From: Pseudomonas rhizoryzae
Lineage (GTDB): Bacteria > Pseudomonadota > Gammaproteobacteria > Pseudomonadales > Pseudomonadaceae
Reading direction: 5' to 3'
DNA: 64,000 nt
NCBI RefSeq assembly: GCF_005250615.1
Contig: NZ_SULM01000009.1
Location: 186,001 to 250,000 of the forward strand
Shown: piece by piece, positions 56,286-64,000 of the stretch
How positions within the stretch are numbered: the first letter of the stretch is position 1
Layout of the letters: each line of letters starts with the position of its first letter
Translations under genes and position numbers: made by a program
The notes under the pieces: generated by a model
The model's input: the letters and a program-made list of their open reading frames with translations, nothing else
Database searches by the model: none
What the model was told of the DNA's origin: nothing

Positions 56286-56507
56286 TTGGTTTTCCCAGTG
56301 TCCAGCATGTGTAGCGACGCCCATTGCCGAGGCGCAATTTCCTCTGCAATGGCGGGCCGCTATGGGCAACGACAACCGTCAGCGCGACAGATTGTCGCAG
56401 AAGTTGTAACGGGTTATTGCCGAGATCTGCCTTGGTCAGCCAGCGAAACGCTCTAGTATCGGATTTCAAGCCCAGCCGTAGCGCGGGCTCGACTAAGGAG
56501 ATTCAGC

Positions 56508-56687
56508 ATGACCATTACCGTAACCGAACGTGACGAAGACCATATGTCCCGCGAAGCCCGTGGCCTGGGCATGCATCTGTGGGACGTGAAGCAAGAAGGT
56601 GAATTGGTCGGCGTCTACCAGAGCGAAGCCGCTGCGCTCGAGTACAAGGAGCAGATCGAACACGACAGCGCGTCGCACGCTGAGTGA
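56508..56687 (+). CDS. Small acidic protein, 59 residues
   Basis: MTITVTERDEDHMSREARGL then MHLWDVKQEGELVGVYQS and a helix ending in KEQIEHDSASHAE. A textbook AAGGAG lies seven bases before the ATG, and a very strong terminator follows 30 bases after the stop. The protein is acidic and soluble and keeps a clear codon bias, so it is real. I do not recognise a named family; the middle resembles short stress-related conserved proteins of pseudomonads, which is inference. Confidence 0.75.
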   Translation: MTITVTERDEDHMSREARGLGMHLWDVKQEGELVGVYQSEAAALEYKEQIEHDSASHAE

Positions 56688-56715
56688 GTCGAACGACCTT
56701 TTCACAGACTGCCTG

Positions 56716-56748
56716 AAAAAGGCCCGCCTCTTGGAGGCGGGCCTTTTT
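56716..56748 (+). terminator. Strong terminator after 59-residue gene
   Basis: AAAAAGGCCCGCCTC / GAGGCGGGCCTTTTT, perfect 15-bp stem with a TTG loop; A-run and T-run make it usable from both strands. Confidence 0.92.
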
Positions 56749-56757
56749 CATTGGGGT

Positions 56758-57025
56758 GTTGGTTGGGTTGAGACAGTTCCACCGTTGAAGCCCAACAGGG
56801 AGTGCTCGGTCTGGGCATGTTGGGCTTCGCTTCGCTCAGCACCACCCTACGAGGTGGTGTCTCGTAGGTTGGGTTGAGACAGCTCCATCGTCGAAGCCCA
56901 ACGGGGCGGGCATGACTTGGGCGTGTTAGGCCTCGCGGGGCTCAGCCCAACAACCTACGGGGGTGGTGCCTCGTAGGTTGGGCTGAGACGGCTCTATCAT
57001 CGAAGCCCAAGATGACCCGACCTTG
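56758..57025. repeat. Tandem GTAGGTTGGG repeat, about 2.5 copies
   Basis: Units start near 56758, 56864 and 56973 (106 and 109 bases apart); the third is truncated. Each opens with (GTA)GGTTGGGTTGAGAC, runs through AAGCCCAA and closes in GGTGGTG(T/C)CTC. Paired GGTTGGG and CCCAAC make each unit able to fold. The hairpin arm is shared with the ybaK repeat at 22283-22312. Non-coding region, lying between the strong terminator and the Mo-hydroxylase stop. Confidence 0.75.
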
Positions 57026-57028
57026 GGC

Positions 57029-59254
57029 CTAGTGCAGCAACTCGTCGGCGAACACCTTATCGAGGGTGATGGGCAGGTCGCGCACGCGCTTGCCGGTGGC
57101 GTGGAAGATGGCGTTGGCGATGGCCGCGGCCACCCCGACGATACCGATCTCGCCGATGCCCTTGGCGCCCAGCGGATTGACGATCTCGTCCTTCTCCTCG
57201 ACGAAGATGACCTCCAGCTGCTGCACATCCGCCTGTACCGGGAAGTGGTACTCGGCCAGGCTGTGGTTCATCCAGCGGCCTTCAGTGGTGTCCATCATGC
57301 CCTCTTCCTGTAGGCCCATACCGATGCCCCAGACGATGCCGCCGGCCACCTGGTTCTCGCCAGTCTTGAGGTTGAGGATGCGCCCCGCCGCCACGGCGGT
57401 GACCACGCGGCTAACTCGGACGCTGCCGAAATCCTCGTCCACCTTGACCTCGACGAACACCGCCGAGTGGGTACCGGTGGCGTAGTCGTCCCGCCCTTCC
57501 GCCGGTTCGGCGCTGGCCAGGGTTTCCATGGACGGCGACCCCGAGGCCTTGAGGATGGCGGTGAAGTCGACACGCTGGGCGGGATCGGTCTTGAGACTGA
57601 TGCCGCCATCGGCGAACACCACCTGGTCCAGCTCAGCCTTGGCCAGCGGCGAGTCGTCCATCGACTGGGCCGCATCCAGCAATTGCTGGCGCAGCTGGTC
57701 GCAGGCCAGCTTCACCGCGGTGCCCACGGAAGACACGGTGAAGGAACCGCCTTCCAGCGGCGCCTTGGGCAGGGTGGAGTCGCCCAATTTGAAGGTGACC
57801 TTGTCCAGCGGCAGGCCGAGGTTCTCGGCGGCGATCTGGGTCATGACCGTGTAGGTGCCGGTGCCGATATCGGCAGTGGCGCTGGCCACCACCAGGCTGC
57901 CGTCGATGTTCATCACCGCCTTGGCGGTGGCCGGTTGCTGCATGGCTTCCCAGACGCCGGTGGCCATACCCCAGCCCACCAGTTGGTTGCCGTCGCGCAT
58001 GGAGCGCGGTGCCATGCTGCGCTGCTGCCAGCCGAAACGGTCGGCGGCCTGGCGATAGCACTCCAGCAGCTCCTTGCTGGAATAGGGCTTGCCCTTGGCT
58101 GGATCGACGTCGGTGAAGTTACGAATACGCAACTCCAACGGATCGATGTCGGCGGCATAGGCCAGTTCGTCCATGGCGCTTTCCAGGGCATAGACGCCCA
58201 GCACGGCGCCGGGGGCGCGCATGTCCAGCGGGGTGTAGACGTCCAGCGCGGCCAATTGGTAGCCCAGCTTGACGTTGGGGCAGGCATAGAGCGACGCCGA
58301 CCAGACCAGCACCATCTCGGTGAAGTCTTCGAAGCGCGAGGTGATGCCCAGGGCGCTGTGGTCGATGGCCTGCAGCTTGCCATCGCTGTCACAGGCGAGC
58401 TTGACCTGCTGGTAGGTCTCGGGACGGTAACCGAAGGTGAACATCTGCTGACGGGTCAGGGTTACCCGCACCGAGCGCTTGAGTTGCAGCGCGGCCATGG
58501 TCGCCAGCACCAGTTGGTACTGCGGCCGCAGACCGGAGCCGAAGGCGCCGCCGACGAAGGGCGAGATGACCTTCACGTCGCCTTCCCCCAAACCGAAGAT
58601 GCTGCTGACGAACTGGGCGCTGTTCTGCACGCCCTGGGTCTTGTCGTGCACCGTCAGCTTGCCGTCCTTGTGGTAGATGACGGTGGAGGCGTGCATCTCC
58701 ATGGGATTGTGGAATTCCGCCGCGGAGTGGTACTCAGCTTCGATGCGCACGGGCGCCGCGGCCCAGGCCGCAGGGGCATCGCCGCGATTGGCCGGCAACT
58801 CCATGGGCGCTTCGTGGGCCTGGTCGCGGGCCTTGGCCAGGTCGGTGGCGTGGTCTTCTTCGCTATAACGAGCGCGGATCAGCGACGCTGCGTGGCGGGC
58901 GGCCTCGGAGGTCTCGGCCACCACCAAGGCGATGGGCTGGCCGCTGTAGAGGATGCGGTCGTTGTACAGCGGGCGGAAGGGCTTGCCGTCCGCCGCGTCC
59001 ATGTCGGTGTAGCTCTCGTCGTAGCTGGCCATCTTGGGTCTATTACGATGGCTGAGCACCTCGATAACCCCGGGCTGGGCCAGGGCCTCGCTGACATCCA
59101 GGTCGAGCAGGCGACCCTTGGCGATGGTGGCGTTGACCACGAAGCCGAAGGCCAGGTCCGGCACGCTGAATTCGCCGGCATAGAGCGCCTGGCCGGTGAC
59201 CTTGAGCGGACCGTCGACGCGGGGAACGGCTTTTTGCAGATGGACGACGGTCAT
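57029..59254 (-). CDS. Mo-hydroxylase molybdopterin subunit (PaoC-like), operon 1
   Basis: 741-residue large subunit of a xanthine-oxidase-family enzyme that binds the molybdenum cofactor and hydroxylates aldehydes or N-heterocycles. Visible: the first domain [59 protein letters not shown], and the catalytic glutamate in [15 protein letters not shown] near residue 692. No signal peptide. Its start overlaps the FAD-subunit stop (ATGA). Substrate unknown; the maturation factor xdhC is not seen in the window. Confidence 0.92.
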   Translation of the reverse strand: MTVVHLQKAVPRVDGPLKVTGQALYAGEFSVPDLAFGFVVNATIAKGRLLDLDVSEALAQPGVIEVLSHRNRPKMASYDESYTDMDAADGKPFRPLYNDRILYSGQPIALVVAETSEAARHAASLIRARYSEEDHATDLAKARDQAHEAPMELPANRGDAPAAWAAAPVRIEAEYHSAAEFHNPMEMHASTVIYHKDGKLTVHDKTQGVQNSAQFVSSIFGLGEGDVKVISPFVGGAFGSGLRPQYQLVLATMAALQLKRSVRVTLTRQQMFTFGYRPETYQQVKLACDSDGKLQAIDHSALGITSRFEDFTEMVLVWSASLYACPNVKLGYQLAALDVYTPLDMRAPGAVLGVYALESAMDELAYAADIDPLELRIRNFTDVDPAKGKPYSSKELLECYRQAADRFGWQQRSMAPRSMRDGNQLVGWGMATGVWEAMQQPATAKAVMNIDGSLVVASATADIGTGTYTVMTQIAAENLGLPLDKVTFKLGDSTLPKAPLEGGSFTVSSVGTAVKLACDQLRQQLLDAAQSMDDSPLAKAELDQVVFADGGISLKTDPAQRVDFTAILKASGSPSMETLASAEPAEGRDDYATGTHSAVFVEVKVDEDFGSVRVSRVVTAVAAGRILNLKTGENQVAGGIVWGIGMGLQEEGMMDTTEGRWMNHSLAEYHFPVQADVQQLEVIFVEEKDEIVNPLGAKGIGEIGIVGVAAAIANAIFHATGKRVRDLPITLDKVFADELLH

Positions 59255-60237
59255 TGCAGGGTACCTCCGGCGGCTTCGGTGAGGGCACGCACGATGGCGC
59301 GCCGGGCCAGTTCGATCTTGAAGGCGTTGTGGGCGAAGCCCTGGGCGCCTTGCAGCAGCTGATCGGCCAGCTGGCCGAAGGTGGCCTTGTCCGCCACCTG
59401 GCCGACGACGGCCTGCTCGGCCTCGGGCAGCCGCCAGGGTTTGTGCGCCACACCGCCGAGAGCGACGCGGACCTGCTTGATGCGCTCGCCGTCCAATTCC
59501 AGCGCCGCCGCCACCGAGACCAGGGCGAAGGCATAGGAGGCGCGGTCACGGATCTTCAGGTAGGCGCTGTGAGCGGCCAGGCCCTCGGCCGGCAGGGTCA
59601 CGGCGGTGATGAGTTCATCGGCCGCGAGGTTGGTGTCACGCTCGGGCGTATCGCCGGGCAGGCGATGGAAGTCGGCGAAGTCGATGACCCGCTCGCCGTT
59701 CGGACCGCTCACCTCGACGCGGGCCTCCAGCGCAGCCAAAGCCACGCACATGTCCGAGGGATGGGTAGCGATGCACTGCTCGCTGTGACCAAGGATGGCG
59801 TGGATGCGATTCTGCCCTTCGCGGGCCCCGCACCCCGAGCCGGGTTCGCGCTTGTTGCAGGGGGTGCCCACGTCATAGAAGTAGTAGCAACGGGTACGCT
59901 GCAGCAGGTTGCCGCCGGTGGAGGCCATGTTACGCAGTTGCGGCGAGGCGCCGGCAAGGATCGCCTTGCTCAGCAGCGGATAGCGGCGCTGCACCTCAGG
60001 GTGGTAGGCCACCTCGGCATTCTTCACCAGAGCGCCGATGCGCAGACCGCCTTCGCTAGTGGTCTCGACCTCGCGCAGGGGCAGGCCGTTGACGTCGATC
60101 AGCTGTTCGGGGCGTTCGACATTTTCCTTCATCAGGTCCAGCAGGTTGGTGCCGCCGGCGATGAAGTGGGTCTGGGGACCGTGCTGGCGGATGGCATCCG
60201 GGACGGCATTGGGCTTGGCGTAACCGAAGCGGTTCAT
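59251..60237 (-). CDS. Mo-hydroxylase FAD subunit (PaoB-like), operon 1
   Basis: 328-residue FAD subunit. FAD loop [14 protein letters not shown] near 24-36; second FAD region [19 protein letters not shown]. Cysteines 117, 127, 136 and 155 lie in the pattern of the extra [4Fe-4S] cluster of PaoB, which ordinary xanthine dehydrogenases lack. Start at 60237 overlaps the 2Fe-2S subunit stop. No Tat signal. It passes electrons from molybdenum centre to an unknown acceptor. Confidence 0.92.
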   Translation of the reverse strand: MNRFGYAKPNAVPDAIRQHGPQTHFIAGGTNLLDLMKENVERPEQLIDVNGLPLREVETTSEGGLRIGALVKNAEVAYHPEVQRRYPLLSKAILAGASPQLRNMASTGGNLLQRTRCYYFYDVGTPCNKREPGSGCGAREGQNRIHAILGHSEQCIATHPSDMCVALAALEARVEVSGPNGERVIDFADFHRLPGDTPERDTNLAADELITAVTLPAEGLAAHSAYLKIRDRASYAFALVSVAAALELDGERIKQVRVALGGVAHKPWRLPEAEQAVVGQVADKATFGQLADQLLQGAQGFAHNAFKIELARRAIVRALTEAAGGTLQ

Positions 60238-60764
60238 TCGCGGCCCTCCCCTTGCTGGCAATCCGGACGGGCCCGCTCGATGGCGGCGCGAATGTTGCGG
60301 TAGGCGCCGCAGCGGCAGAGGTTGCCGCTCATCTGCTCGGCCACCTCGGCTTCGCTGTGGGCGTGACCTTCCTTGAGCATGCCGATGGCCGAACAGATCT
60401 GTCCGGGCGTGCAGTAGCCACACTGGAAGGCGTCCTCGGCGACGAAGGCAGCCTGCATGGGGTGCAGTTGGTCGCCCTGGGCCAGGCCTTCGATGGTGGT
60501 GACTTCGGCCCCGTCCTGCATCACCGCCAGGGCCAGGCAGCTGTTGATGCGGGTGCCGTTGACCAGCACCGTGCAGGCGCCGCACTGGCCGTGGTCGCAG
60601 CCCTTCTTGGTGCCGGTCAGGTCGAGATGATCGCGCAGCAGGTCGAGCAGGGTGGTCCAGGGCTCGACGGCGAGTTGCAGCTGCTTGCCGTTGAGGGTCA
60701 GAGCGATGGTATGGGACTCGGGTTCGGCCAGGGGCGGGAGCTGGCGCGCGGGGGTGGCGTTCAT
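60234..60764 (-). CDS. Mo-hydroxylase 2Fe-2S subunit (PaoA-like), operon 1
   Basis: 176-residue ferredoxin-type subunit with two [2Fe-2S] clusters: [11 protein letters not shown] plus a later cysteine in RINSC, and [10 protein letters not shown] with CRCGAYRN. No twin-arginine or other signal: the N-terminus [17 protein letters not shown] is unremarkable, so this enzyme should stay in the cytoplasm, unlike the paralog at 61083. GAGG lies six bases before the ATG at 60764. First gene of the left operon. Confidence 0.9.
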   Translation of the reverse strand: MNATPARQLPPLAEPESHTIALTLNGKQLQLAVEPWTTLLDLLRDHLDLTGTKKGCDHGQCGACTVLVNGTRINSCLALAVMQDGAEVTTIEGLAQGDQLHPMQAAFVAEDAFQCGYCTPGQICSAIGMLKEGHAHSEAEVAEQMSGNLCRCGAYRNIRAAIERARPDCQQGEGRE

Positions 60765-61082
60765 GGCGGACCTCACGGTTAAGGCCGCGGGGTGCAGATT
60801 GCCCCCGTGGTCGGAATCAGGCGGTGGCAGCGAAAGGCCACCTCAGGTAAAGGACTGCCCTCGACCTGTAGCGGTTCAGCACCCCTGCCCAGCGGTATTC
60901 AACGTTACGTTGAGCCCTGCTCAGCGAAACGGCTGAAGCCCCGTGTTAGAGCCTTTTCCCGAGAGATGGACATATCTGGCAAAGGGCCTTGGTCCGTTAG
61001 CGCGATAGAGACCTGAACCCCATCGGCATGGGGGCAGTCATCAGAACTCCCGTGATGCGCCCCTAACGATGAGAATTCGCCC
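60765..61082. promoter_or_regulatory. Divergent promoter region of two Mo-hydroxylase operons
   Basis: 318 bases without a gene between two head-to-head operons. A perfect 15-base palindrome TCAACGTTACGTTGA (60899-60913) is the most operator-like feature. CCCCAT / ATGGGG (61018-61033) is a smaller hairpin near the right operon. I cannot name sigma-factor boxes with confidence. Confidence 0.55.
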
Positions 61083-61751
61083 ATGGCTTCCGACTCCGAT
61101 GCACGCTGGCGCCTGTCGCGGCGCCAGTTCCTCGGCACCTCCGCGGTGCTGGTAGCGACCAGCGCCATTCCCGGCTATGCCTTCGCCCAGGCCAGCGGCG
61201 GCGCGCCCCTGACCCCAAAGGCCATTGCCGCCCGGCTACCGCAGTTGCTGCCGCTGACCTTGCAGATCAATGGCGAAGCGCGGCGGCTCAAGGTCGACAG
61301 CCGCACCACCCTGCTCGATGCCCTGCGCGAGAACCTGCACCTCACCGGCACCAAGAAGGGCTGTGACCATGGCCAGTGCGGTGCCTGCACGGTGCTGGTG
61401 AACGGCCAGCGCATCAACAGCTGTCTGAGCCTCGCCGCCATGCACGAAGGCGACGCCATCACCACCATCGAAGGCCTGGGCAATGCCGAGCGCCTGCATC
61501 CGATGCAGGCGGCCTTCCTGGCCAAGGACGGCTTCCAGTGCGGCTATTGCACGCCGGGGCAGATCTGCTCGGCGGTAGCCCTGCTGGACGAGGTCAAGGC
61601 CGGCATGCCCAGCCATGTCTCGGCCCGCCTCGACGGCCCGATGCAGCTCAGTGAAGAAGAGATTCGCGAGCGCATGAGCGGTAACCTCTGCCGCTGCAGC
61701 GCCTATCCCAACATTGTCGCGGCCATCCAGATGGCGGGAGGCCAGGCATGA
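61083..61751 (+). CDS. Mo-hydroxylase 2Fe-2S subunit with Tat signal (PaoA-like), operon 2
   Basis: 222-residue subunit. A twin-arginine signal ([20 protein letters not shown]) then AFA marks export of the folded enzyme to the periplasm, as for E. coli PaoABC. Cluster motifs [11 protein letters not shown] and [10 protein letters not shown] are present, with CRCSAYPN near the end. An extra loop ([15 protein letters not shown]) lies between the last helices. Its stop overlaps the FAD-subunit start (ATGA). Divergent from operon 1, whose 2Fe-2S subunit lacks the signal. Confidence 0.93.
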   Translation: MASDSDARWRLSRRQFLGTSAVLVATSAIPGYAFAQASGGAPLTPKAIAARLPQLLPLTLQINGEARRLKVDSRTTLLDALRENLHLTGTKKGCDHGQCGACTVLVNGQRINSCLSLAAMHEGDAITTIEGLGNAERLHPMQAAFLAKDGFQCGYCTPGQICSAVALLDEVKAGMPSHVSARLDGPMQLSEEEIRERMSGNLCRCSAYPNIVAAIQMAGGQA

Positions 61752-62755
61752 GGGTCTTCGACTATCAGCGCGTGCAGAACGAAGCCGAGTATCAGCGCGT
61801 GCAGAACGAAGCCGAGGCCAGCCGCCAGGGGGCCAAGGCCGGTAGCCGCTTCATCGCCGGCGGCACCAACCTGCTGGACCTGATGAAGCTGGAGATCGAA
61901 ACGCCCAGCCAGGTGCTGGACATCAATCGCCTGAAGCTGGACCAGATCAGCGCCACCGGAGACGGCGGCCTGCGCATCGGCACCCTGGTGCGCAACTCCA
62001 CCCTGGCCGCCGACGCCCGGGTGCGCGAGCGCTATCCGGTGCTGTCGCGTGCCCTCTTGGCCGGCGCCTCGGCGCAACTGCGCAACAAGGCCACCACCGG
62101 CGGCAATCTCCTGCAGCGCACCCGCTGCTCCTACTTCTACAACACCGCCATGCCCTGCAACAAACGCCAGCCCGGCAGTGGTTGCGCGGCCCTGGGCGGC
62201 TTCAACCGGATGAACGCAGTGATAGGCGCCAGCGACCAGTGCATCGCCGTGCACCCCTCCGACATGGCGGTGGCCATGCGGGTGCTGGACGCCACGGTGG
62301 AGACCCGCGAGGCCACTGGTCGCACCCGCCGCATTCCCATTGCCGACTTCCATCGCCTGCCCGGGGACACCCCGCAGATCGAGACGGTGCTGCAACCCGG
62401 CGAACTCATCACCGCCGTCACCCTGCCCCCACCGCCACCGGGTATCCAGGTCTATCGCAAGGTGCGCGACCGCGCCTCCTATGCCTTCGCCCTGGTGTCC
62501 ATGGCGGCCATCGTCGAGCTGGACGGCAGCCGCATCCGCAGCGGTCGCGCCGCCTTCGGTGGTTTGGCGCACAAGCCCTGGCGCGTGGCGGCGGCCGACC
62601 AGGCCTTTGCCGGCCAGGCGGCGGACAGTGATCTGGCTGCGGTGGGCGATGCCCTGCTGGCCGGCGCCCGTGGCTATGGCCACAACGACTTCAAGCTCGA
62701 GCTGACCCGCCGCATCCTGCGCGCCGGCGTCGCCGATGCCCGCCAACAGGCCTGA
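61748..62755 (+). CDS. Mo-hydroxylase FAD subunit (PaoB-like), operon 2
   Basis: 335-residue FAD subunit: [20 protein letters not shown] near 34-53, [19 protein letters not shown], and cysteines 127, 137, 146 and 165 of the extra [4Fe-4S] cluster. The N-terminus holds an exact 27-base direct repeat that adds a second YQRVQNEAE in front of the FAD loop. It has no signal of its own and would be exported with the Tat subunit. Molybdopterin subunit follows 10 bases later. Confidence 0.92.
   Translation: MRVFDYQRVQNEAEYQRVQNEAEASRQGAKAGSRFIAGGTNLLDLMKLEIETPSQVLDINRLKLDQISATGDGGLRIGTLVRNSTLAADARVRERYPVLSRALLAGASAQLRNKATTGGNLLQRTRCSYFYNTAMPCNKRQPGSGCAALGGFNRMNAVIGASDQCIAVHPSDMAVAMRVLDATVETREATGRTRRIPIADFHRLPGDTPQIETVLQPGELITAVTLPPPPPGIQVYRKVRDRASYAFALVSMAAIVELDGSRIRSGRAAFGGLAHKPWRVAAADQAFAGQAADSDLAAVGDALLAGARGYGHNDFKLELTRRILRAGVADARQQA
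61763..61816 (+). repeat. Exact 27-bp tandem duplication inside FAD subunit
   Basis: 61763-61789 and 61790-61816 are identical and in frame, each encoding YQRVQNEAE. One unit matches the usual start of such subunits; the other is an insertion. Complete identity suggests a recent slippage event. Confidence 0.95.
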
Positions 62756-62765
62756 GGACAGCCCC

Positions 62766-64000
62766 ATGGAAATGAATGAACCCGCTGGCCGCAACCTGAT
62801 CGACGAGAATCGCAGCGGCCTGATCGGCAAGCCCATCGACCGCGTCGACGGCCTGCTCAAGGTGACCGGCCAGGCGCCCTATAGCTTCGAATTCCGCAAT
62901 GACCGCGTCGCCTACGGCTTCATCGTCGGCGCCACCATCGCCAAGGGCCGTATCGCGCGGCTGGACACCTCGGCCGCGGAAAGCGCACCCGGTGTGCTCA
63001 GCGTCCTGACCTATCGCAACGCCCCGCGCCAGGCCGCCCGCGAGCCGGACAACAGCAGCCGCTTCACCCGACCTAAGCCCTATCTGGACAGCGACCAGGT
63101 GCGCTATTTCGGCGAGCCGGTGGCCTTCGTGGTCGCCGAGAGTTTCGAGGAGGCACGGCTGGCGGCGGCCCTGGTGGAGATCGACTATGCCGCCGAACCG
63201 GGCGTCTTCGACCTAGCCGCCAACCTCGGCCAGGCGGTCAAGCCGCCGGATGCCGACCAACCCACCGACACCGCCTCGGGCGATGTCGATACCGCCTTCG
63301 CCCGTGCCCCGGTCAAGCTCGACGAGCGCTACACCACGCCCTACCACATCCATGCGCAGATGGAGCCCCACGCCAGCCTCGCCCAGTGGGACGGCGACCG
63401 GGTAACGATCTATTGCTCCACCCAGTTCGTCGAGCAGGCGCAGAGTTGCGTGGCCAACACCCTGCAGCTGCCTAAGGAAAACGTGCGCATCGTGGCGCGC
63501 TATATCGGTGGCGGCTTCGGCGGCAAGTTGCCGATCTATGCCGATGCGCTGATTGGCGCCATGGCGGCCCGGGCCATCGGTCGCCCGGTCAAGGTCACCC
63601 TCACCCGCCAGCAGATGTTCCAGATCACCGACCACCGCTCGGCCACGGTGCAACGCATCCGCCTGGGCGCCGATGGCAACGGCCGCATCCTGGCCATGGC
63701 CCACGAAGGCTGGTCCCACTCCGCTCGCGGCCTGACCTACTACGAACCCACCGGGCTCTCCTCGCGCACCCTCTATGCCGGTGACGACCGCCTGGTAGCG
63801 CACCGCATGGTCGAGCTGGACCTGCCCGAGTCAGGCTCTTGCCGCGCACCCGGCGAAGCCGTGGGCATGCTCGCCAGCGAGAGCGCCATGGACGAACTGG
63901 CGGTCATGCTCGATCTCGACCCCATCGAGCTGCGCCTGCGCAACGAACCCAGCCAGGACCCGGAAAAACACATCCCCTTCTCCACCCGCAAGCTGGTGGA
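62766..64000 (+). CDS. Mo-hydroxylase molybdopterin subunit (PaoC-like), operon 2, 3' end beyond window
   Basis: First 411 codons of about 740. Opens MEMNEPAGRNLIDENRSGLI, then GKPIDRVDGLLKVTGQAPYS; later YIGGGFGGKLPIYADALIGA and CRAPGEAVGMLASESAMDEL show the molybdopterin-contacting loops. The catalytic glutamate lies outside the window. GAGGA is six bases before the ATG. Same layout as operon 1, with clear sequence divergence between the two paralogs, so separate substrates are likely. Confidence 0.92.
   Translation, partial: MEMNEPAGRNLIDENRSGLIGKPIDRVDGLLKVTGQAPYSFEFRNDRVAYGFIVGATIAKGRIARLDTSAAESAPGVLSVLTYRNAPRQAAREPDNSSRFTRPKPYLDSDQVRYFGEPVAFVVAESFEEARLAAALVEIDYAAEPGVFDLAANLGQAVKPPDADQPTDTASGDVDTAFARAPVKLDERYTTPYHIHAQMEPHASLAQWDGDRVTIYCSTQFVEQAQSCVANTLQLPKENVRIVARYIGGGFGGKLPIYADALIGAMAARAIGRPVKVTLTRQQMFQITDHRSATVQRIRLGADGNGRILAMAHEGWSHSARGLTYYEPTGLSSRTLYAGDDRLVAHRMVELDLPESGSCRAPGEAVGMLASESAMDELAVMLDLDPIELRLRNEPSQDPEKHIPFSTRKLV

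Noticed and set aside
57467-59362. A 631-codon plus-strand frame inside the Mo-hydroxylase genes
   Set aside because: Antisense shadow of the molybdopterin subunit; composition is Gly/Ala/His-rich without motifs.

Overview
The window reads as the chromosome of a fluorescent-group Pseudomonas, probably close to P. oryzihabitans/P. psychrotolerans. The basis is the high-GC coding pattern, the gene orders rmf-pyrD, slyX-HIT-OprD porin-proS-acyP-yihY-arsC-wrbA-hda-DUF2066-purM-purN and ppsA/ppsR, and the mannitol ABC operon. The species name is inference. I saw no tRNA, rRNA, IS element, prophage or CRISPR array. About fifty genes are called, and almost all gaps are short.

Layout. 1-5.1 kb: ppsA (cut by the left edge) diverges from its regulator ppsR; then a LysE-type exporter, a MetE-like protein with only the N-terminal domain, and a GNAT. 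5.2-7.6 kb: a TonB receptor with a signalling (STN) domain. 8.0-11.1 kb: a FecR / OmpA lipoprotein / CHASE2-HD-GYP operon. 11.4-14.4 kb: a phosphatase pair and small proteins. 14.5-22.1 kb: the mannitol/arabitol operon mtlEFGK-mtlD-xylB. 22.2-26.7 kb: a MASE2-GGDEF cyclase overlapping ybaK, an HPF-like protein, a Gfo/Idh oxidoreductase and an acyltransferase. 26.8-31.7 kb: rlmL, rmf, pyrD and an unknown gene. 31.7-37.6 kb: a bacteriophytochrome operon (bphP, response regulator, double-receiver hybrid kinase, heme oxygenase). 37.8-56.7 kb: a hydrolase, the giant NAD-glutamate dehydrogenase, then the conserved core block up to purMN. 57.0-64.0 kb: two divergent three-subunit molybdenum hydroxylase operons of the PaoABC type, one apparently cytoplasmic and one with a Tat signal; the right one is cut by the window edge.

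How the genes work together. ppsA/ppsR controls entry to gluconeogenesis. The mtl genes import polyols and oxidise or phosphorylate them. The phytochrome operon makes its own biliverdin through bphO and passes light signals to two output proteins. Two c-di-GMP enzymes (a cyclase and an HD-GYP phosphodiesterase) sit in membrane-sensing contexts. RMF and an HPF-like protein serve ribosome hibernation.

The least explained material is non-coding. A dispersed palindromic repeat family shares one core at three places (mtlG-mtlK gap, downstream of the hydrolase, downstream of wrbA). Two copies are about 190-200 bp long, end in near-perfect inverted repeats, and have different ends. A three-hairpin array next to ybaK is associated with a duplicated ybaK tail. 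A 2.5-copy tandem repeat lies at 56.8-57.0 kb. I did not find a clearly new protein system. The MetE N-domain protein, the two back-to-back Mo-hydroxylase operons with a perfect palindrome between them, and the repeat family are the best leads.
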